This document shows positions 14,701 to 18,475 of a DNA stretch of 18,475 nucleotides, one piece after another; positions within the stretch are counted from its first letter, which is position 1; each line of letters opens with the position of its first letter. Under the pieces are notes generated by a model. It was not told the origin of the DNA. It searched no databases and worked only from the letters and a program-made list of their open reading frames with translations. The DNA is taken from the NCBI GenBank assembly GCA_026992375.1, contig JALXAF010000273.1:1-18475 (forward strand). The letters are read 5' to 3'. The position numbers and the translations under genes were made by a program. This stretch comes from Anaerolineae bacterium. Its GTDB lineage: Bacteria > Chloroflexota > Anaerolineae > J102.

Positions 14701-14770
14701 CGTAATGCGTGATACGTGATACGTGATACGTGATGCGTAACGACCTCACGGATTATGGATTACGCATTAC
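14701..14770. repeat. Heptamer tandem array with inverted arm (CGTGATA units)
   Basis: Six consecutive 7-nt units: CGTAATG, CGTGATA three times, CGTGATG, CGTAACG (14701-14742). After a short spacer the right arm GGATTAT-GGATTAC-GCATTAC closes a hairpin; GTAATGCGT (14702-14710) and ACGCATTAC (14762-14770) are perfect inverses. It fills part of the gap between selB and map. Same class as 3485-3534. Confidence 0.8.
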
Positions 14771-14828
14771 TCCTGTTGCAACCTCGTCCAACGTAGACTT
14801 GGGGCCATACTAGCAAACCCGCGCAACG

Positions 14829-16727
14829 CTATCTTGGGAACAATATGCGGTAATCGCCTTCGCGACGGGTGATGCGCTCACGGTCGAGATGTTCGAGAAA
14901 GGCGAGGATGTATTTGCGGCTGGCGCCAAAAAGATCGCGGCATTGGGCCACGGTTATCTGGCCGTTTTCCTGCAAAAAAGCAACGGTGTGGGCGACCATG
15001 TCAGCGTAGGTTTCCCGGGCGAAGAGGATATCCGGGCCCAGTTTGATGAGATCGCCGCGTTGCAGCAACGCGGTCAAAGTCTCCTCATCCATCAGTTCCA
15101 GCGCTTGCCTCACCGAGGGAGGGGTGTAGGGCTGCGCCCGGAATCGGGCCAGCAGTGCATCCACCGCCTTCTGCTGGCGGGCGTCGAACCCGGGCGTGAA
15201 CCCGGCCAGGGCCAGATAGCCGCCATTTTCGTAGATAAGTCCCTGGTCCAGCGCCCGCTCGACGATGGCGTTGAAAGTGCGGACGCTCCAGCCGTCCCGG
15301 GGCTGCAAACGGCTCTTCAGCTCCTCCCGAGGCACGCCCAGCCAGGAGGGATGCTCATCGTGGTAGGCTCGCAGGATTCGAGTCATGCGGCCGCTGATGC
15401 GCTCCCACGCGGCGTCAGTCATCAGATCGGCCTCAGGAGCATCCTGGGCCAGAGGCCACATCTGGCCCGAAGCTCGCAGCTCGTTCAGAGCGGCCTGCAC
15501 CTGCTCGGACGAAAGCTGCAGCGCCCGGCCGATGTCGGCGGGGGCGACGGGCCCCTGTTCCGAGATGATCAACGCGGTCAGCTCCACCGGATCGTTGCGC
15601 AGGAGCGCATCGAAACGCCGGAAAAGCTCGGGGCGACGCCGTTTATGCCGCCGTCGCGGCGCAGGATCGATGATCACGCCGCCGCCCAAGGTGGTGCTGG
15701 GTGAGGGGCGTCGAATGATGAAACGGTCGCCGCGACTCACCGCCACCGGATTTCGCAATTCTATCTGCGCCCAGGTCTCCTCGCCGGGCGGCAATTCATC
15801 CCCCTCCAGCAGCCGCAGCCTGCCTACGGTCTCGGCAGAGCCGCTGTGAAAAGTGATCTCCATATTGTGCCGCAGGATGGCAAGCGCATCCTCCCAGGCC
15901 CGCAGGCGCACATCTACCCGTTTGGCGCTTTTGATTCGGCCGGGCGTAGTAAGCACCTGCCCGCGATGAAGCTGGCCTGGATGCAGGCCGGTGAGATTCA
16001 CCGCCACCCGGGAGCCGGGTAGAGCCTGATCGATGCTTTGCTTGTGGGATTGCAGGCCGCGGATGCGGGCCTTGAGTTCGCCCGGCTCGATGACGACCGC
16101 ATCCCCCACCCGTAGCACGCCCTCTTTCAGCGTGCCGGTGACCACTGTGCCGAATCCCGCCATGCTAAAGGCCCGATCGATGAACAGCCGCGGCGGGCCG
16201 GACGCGGGATGCGGAGGGGCCTGGGCCAGCACATCGGCCAGAGCTTGCAGCAACGCGTCCAATCCCTGGCCAGTGTAGGCGGAGACGGGCACGATGGGCG
16301 CACTGGCCAGCGTGGTTCCGGCCAGCTCATCCCGCACTTCCTCCTGCACCAGCTCCAGCCAGCCCTCCTCGTCGATCGTGTCGATTTTGGTCAGGGCCAC
16401 CACTCCGCGGGGGATGTTCAGCAAATCCAGCACCGCCAGATGCTCGTGAGTCTGGGGCATGACGCCCTCATCCGCAGCCACGACCAGCAGGGCCGCATCC
16501 ACCGCGCCAATGCCCGCCACCATATTCTTGATGAAGTCGATGTGACCGGGCACATCCACGATGCCCACAGGCTCGCCATCGGGCAGGGTAAGCCAGGCGA
16601 AACCCAGATCGATGGTCATGCCCCGCTGCTTTTCCTCCTGCAGCCGGTCGGGATCAATGCCCGTCAGGGCCTGGATGAGGGTGGATTTCCCGTGGTCGAC
16701 ATGGCCGGCCGTGGCGATGACTTTCAT
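14829..16727 (-). CDS. selB: Selenocysteine-specific elongation factor SelB
   Basis: 632 residues, close to the usual SelB length. The GTPase domain has G1 GHVDHGKST (8-16), the SelB signature RGMTIDLGFAW (35-45), G3 DVPGH (58-62) and G4 TKID (113-116). Domains II-III follow, with RLFIDRAFSMAGFGTVVTGT and SRGDRFIIRRPSPSTTLGGG. From about 390 to the end are the winged-helix repeats that bind the SECIS hairpin, ending in the wing-3-like QCRDLFGASRKYILAFLEHLDRERITRR. SelB delivers Sec-tRNA to recoded UGA codons. The gene starts 6 bp after the stop of the coiled-coil gene and has no Shine-Dalgarno sequence, so translation is probably coupled. selA, selC and selD are not in this window. Confidence 0.97.
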   Translation of the reverse strand: MKVIATAGHVDHGKSTLIQALTGIDPDRLQEEKQRGMTIDLGFAWLTLPDGEPVGIVDVPGHIDFIKNMVAGIGAVDAALLVVAADEGVMPQTHEHLAVLDLLNIPRGVVALTKIDTIDEEGWLELVQEEVRDELAGTTLASAPIVPVSAYTGQGLDALLQALADVLAQAPPHPASGPPRLFIDRAFSMAGFGTVVTGTLKEGVLRVGDAVVIEPGELKARIRGLQSHKQSIDQALPGSRVAVNLTGLHPGQLHRGQVLTTPGRIKSAKRVDVRLRAWEDALAILRHNMEITFHSGSAETVGRLRLLEGDELPPGEETWAQIELRNPVAVSRGDRFIIRRPSPSTTLGGGVIIDPAPRRRHKRRRPELFRRFDALLRNDPVELTALIISEQGPVAPADIGRALQLSSEQVQAALNELRASGQMWPLAQDAPEADLMTDAAWERISGRMTRILRAYHDEHPSWLGVPREELKSRLQPRDGWSVRTFNAIVERALDQGLIYENGGYLALAGFTPGFDARQQKAVDALLARFRAQPYTPPSVRQALELMDEETLTALLQRGDLIKLGPDILFARETYADMVAHTVAFLQENGQITVAQCRDLFGASRKYILAFLEHLDRERITRREGDYRILFPR

Positions 16728-16733
16728 GGGAGA

Positions 16734-17951
16734 TCAGGCGGGTTGCTCCACTTCTTTGTGCTTTTTATAAATGCGCTCCCGTTGTTCCGCCATCGACTGA
16801 ATCTTCGAAAGCCATTTTTGCGAGGCCTGTAGATTTGATCGACTCTGTTCATCCAGAAGAGCCCACATCATTTGCAGGAGCTCTTCGAAGAGATCGAGCT
16901 TGTTCCGGATGATCGGGAATTGATTGTTGATGGCGGCGTTCATCTGAGCCTGCTGATCCCAGCGATATTGCCAATCCAGAAGTTGCTTCTTCCATCGCTT
17001 CTCATTATCGGCCTGGAAGCTTTCCATATCCTTTTTCATGCGCGCTTCAGCCAGACGCTGCAACGCGGCCACCTGCTCCTGCTCGCGCTGCATTCCCTCG
17101 CGGAATTTGTTCAGTTCGGAAAGAACGCGCCGAATCTCGTCTTTGAGCGCCATCATCTCGTTGAATCGTTTGCGCTGCTCCTCAATCAATGCAAACTGCG
17201 TCTCCAGCGTATCCTGCCATTCCCCCATCTGCCGCTGCCGGTCGGCGTCAGCCAGTTTTAGCGATTCGATGAATTGCGCCTGCGTGCGCTTCAGATTTTC
17301 GATGGTCTCGGGAAGGGGAGCGACCAAGCCCTCGACCTTTTGCAGCTTATACTCAAGAAGCTGCAATTTACTTACGGCCGCTTCAAGGCGCTTGAACAGC
17401 TCGATATTTTCCTGTTGCAGTTGGGCGATGCGGCGGTTGTCATGGTTGCGTTGCTCCACCAGATAAGGAAGATTGCGCGTGCGTTCGTCGATATCCTTGT
17501 TGAGGTTGGTGAAGTCGTGACGCAAAGCAATGGTCAGCTCGCTCAACCGTTGCACTTCGGCCTTGCGGATTTTTTGCTCCTCCTCCAATAGGCGGATGCG
17601 CCCCAGCTCTTTGCGCAGCTCCGCAATGGCCCGCGAGTTCGCCTGACGATCCGTCATTCTGGATTGCTCCAGTTCGCGGCGCGTTTTCGCTATTTCCTCA
17701 GTCTGGGCGTTGACCATGATCGTCAACTCGTTGCGCATATTCTGGAGCGCTTCGTCGATCTGCTCAAAACGCCCGAGTTGCATTTTGGCGGTGGAAAGTT
17801 GTGCCTCAAGAGATTTGATGCGCCGGGCTTGTTCCTGCAGAGTATTGGTCTGCGCTTCGACGCGCTGTTGGAGTTTGGTGAGCTCCTCTCGATCTCGACG
17901 ATGCTGCTCATCGAGCCAGGTCACCATTTGGGCCAGTTGTGTGTTGTCCAT
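16734..17951 (-). CDS. Coiled-coil protein of unknown function upstream of selB
   Basis: 405 residues, almost wholly alpha-helical, rich in Gln, Glu, Arg, Lys and Leu. Heptad patterning runs from about 10 to 150 (for example LTKLQQRVEAQTNTLQEQ), again about 155-215, and about 235-310. The last 90 residues are less regular, with tryptophans (KKQLLDWQYRWDQQ, MMWALLDEQ) suggesting a small helical bundle. No signal peptide, membrane segment or enzymatic motif is seen. I do not recognise a family. It could be structural, an SMC-like adaptor, or a tether. The gene ends 6 bp before selB and shares its promoter (18065-18073), so it belongs to the selB transcript. No strong ribosome site precedes the ATG at 17951. 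Confidence 0.85.
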   Translation of the reverse strand: MDNTQLAQMVTWLDEQHRRDREELTKLQQRVEAQTNTLQEQARRIKSLEAQLSTAKMQLGRFEQIDEALQNMRNELTIMVNAQTEEIAKTRRELEQSRMTDRQANSRAIAELRKELGRIRLLEEEQKIRKAEVQRLSELTIALRHDFTNLNKDIDERTRNLPYLVEQRNHDNRRIAQLQQENIELFKRLEAAVSKLQLLEYKLQKVEGLVAPLPETIENLKRTQAQFIESLKLADADRQRQMGEWQDTLETQFALIEEQRKRFNEMMALKDEIRRVLSELNKFREGMQREQEQVAALQRLAEARMKKDMESFQADNEKRWKKQLLDWQYRWDQQAQMNAAINNQFPIIRNKLDLFEELLQMMWALLDEQSRSNLQASQKWLSKIQSMAEQRERIYKKHKEVEQPA

Positions 17952-18064
17952 AGTCGTTTGTCTTCGGCGAAAAAGGATGCTTGGTGCTGGTGTGGGACAA
18001 TGCGCCAGGACGATGGATTTAGATTTCGGGGAATTCCATCATAACGCCCGACAGCCTGCATGGC

Positions 18065-18073
18065 ATTATAGCA
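18065..18073 (-). promoter_or_regulatory. Extended -10 promoter of the coiled-coil-selB operon
   Basis: On the minus strand TGC plus a perfect TATAAT (TATAAT at 18065-18070) forms an extended -10. No convincing -35 is seen. The leader would be about 105 nt, reaching the ATG at 17951. Confidence 0.55.
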
Positions 18074-18228
18074 TAATTCGTCACGAGAGGCGCGAATAAG
18101 GAAACCGTTTCGCTTTCATTCTGGCCCGATCATCCGGCACACCCAAATTGGGCGCCTATTCAAATCTACAGGAATGCATCCTCCCAAACGATTTACGCGG
18201 CCAAAGAGCACTTTTCGGCCCCAAAAGA

Positions 18229-18258
18229 TTGCTTTTGATTGTGGAGCTACCTTATACT
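18229..18258 (+). promoter_or_regulatory. Candidate promoter of the right-edge gene
   Basis: TTGCTT (18229-18234) and TATACT (18253-18258) are separated by 18 bp. This would start a leader of about 180 nt before the ATG at 18444. The rest of the divergent gap 17952-18391 shows no gene that I can support. Confidence 0.4.
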
Positions 18259-18306
18259 TGCACTATCACTTTTGTATGCTCTCATCCCGTTTGAATATCG
18301 TTTGCC

Positions 18307-18332
18307 ATACACGTCATTATGATGACGCGTAT
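18307..18332. promoter_or_regulatory. Operator-like palindrome
   Basis: ATACACGTCAT (18307-18317) and ATGACGCGTAT (18322-18332) pair at 10 of 11 positions around TATG. It lies about 50 bp past the candidate -10 box, so it could be a repressor site or an RNA hairpin in the leader. Confidence 0.4.
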
Positions 18333-18391
18333 TCAAAATCATCGGAGGAACTTTAGTTTCCGCTAAATGCGAACGTGACAAAAGCGGCTGA

Positions 18392-18433
18392 ATGGTACAT
18401 CCTTATGAGAGCCACTTCCGGAGACACTCATAA
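18392..18433 (+). CDS. Putative 13-residue leader peptide
   Basis: An ATG at 18392 opens a 13-codon frame, MVHPYESHFRRHS, ending with TAA at 18431-18433, ten bases before the next ATG. It spans the hairpin that hides the downstream ribosome site, so ribosomes moving through it would open that hairpin. Three His, three Ser or Tyr and two Arg codons are notable but do not spell an obvious attenuator. No clear Shine-Dalgarno sequence precedes it, so expression is uncertain. Confidence 0.35.
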   Translation: MVHPYESHFRRHS

Positions 18434-18436
18434 GGA
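18400..18436 (+). promoter_or_regulatory. Hairpin sequestering the Shine-Dalgarno sequence
   Basis: TCCTTATGAG (18400-18409) and CTCATAAGGA (18427-18436) are perfect 10-bp inverses with a 17-nt loop. The right arm contains all but the last base of AAGGAG (18432-18437), the ribosome site of the gene at 18444. Folding would block its translation. Confidence 0.6.
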
Positions 18437-18443
18437 GCAAACC

Positions 18444-18475
18444 ATGTCAACCGCTGTACAAACCATGATACACGT
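18444..18475 (+). CDS. 5' end of an unidentified gene (cut by window edge)
   Basis: Only 10 full codons are visible, MSTAVQTMIH, followed by the start of the next codon. AAGGAG (18432-18437) lies 6 nt upstream, an ideal spacing. A second in-frame ATG is at 18465. The product cannot be identified from this. The hairpin and leader frame directly upstream suggest translational control. It is divergent from the coiled-coil-selB operon. Confidence 0.6.
   Translation, partial: MSTAVQTMIH

Noticed and set aside
14701..14770. CRISPR-like array
   Set aside because: Units are 7 nt without spacers and the whole forms a hairpin; no cas genes are near.

Overview
This window reads as a chromosomal segment of a Gram-negative-like or monoderm bacterium, most plausibly a Chloroflexota member (Anaerolineae/Caldilineae-like). 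That assignment is an inference from three things: the style of the proteins (AraB of the Bacillus type, an M3 oligoendopeptidase, a beta-CASP RNase, SelB), a moderately high GC content, and the abundance of short intergenic palindromic repeats. No rRNA, tRNA or CRISPR array was found. All coordinates come from reading the sequence by eye; no searches were run.

Layout. 1-1614 (+) is a translation/secretion block: the 3' end of ffh, then rpsP, khpA and rimM. The usual trmD-rplS do not follow; rimM ends at the edge of a palindromic repeat. 1788-3377 (-) holds a MaoC-type hydratase and a 3-hydroxyacyl-CoA dehydrogenase (short-chain acyl-CoA metabolism). 3693-6271 (-) is a tight operon, transcribed right to left: an MBL-fold protein with a degenerate metal motif, a TPR lipoprotein and an M16 peptidase, with a good promoter at 6360-6389. 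6802-9584 (-) holds an AraB-like ribulokinase and an SrlD-like polyol (phosphate) dehydrogenase. 9908-11620 (-) is an M3 oligopeptidase, divergent from an MBL/beta-CASP RNA-processing enzyme (11945-13348, +). 13813-14589 (-) is map (methionine aminopeptidase). 14829-17951 (-) is a coiled-coil protein gene directly followed by selB, so the organism probably makes selenoproteins. At the right edge a new + strand gene starts at 18444, behind a leader with a small upstream ORF and a hairpin that covers its Shine-Dalgarno sequence.

The most unusual content is intergenic. Almost every gap over 150 bp holds one or more imperfect palindromes built of 7-, 8- or 9-nt tandem units. One group has GTAAC...GTTAC termini. 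Two adjacent members (13414-13641 and 13653-13805) have exact 8-bp target-site duplications, so these are non-autonomous transposable elements (MITE-like). The GTAA ends and 8-bp duplications suggest mobilisation by an IS66-type transposase. Related copies lie at 2301-2444, 8515-8666, 9665-9776 and a fragment at 3641-3686. One of them landed exactly at the T-tract of an intrinsic terminator, and others sit 25-35 bp upstream of start codons.
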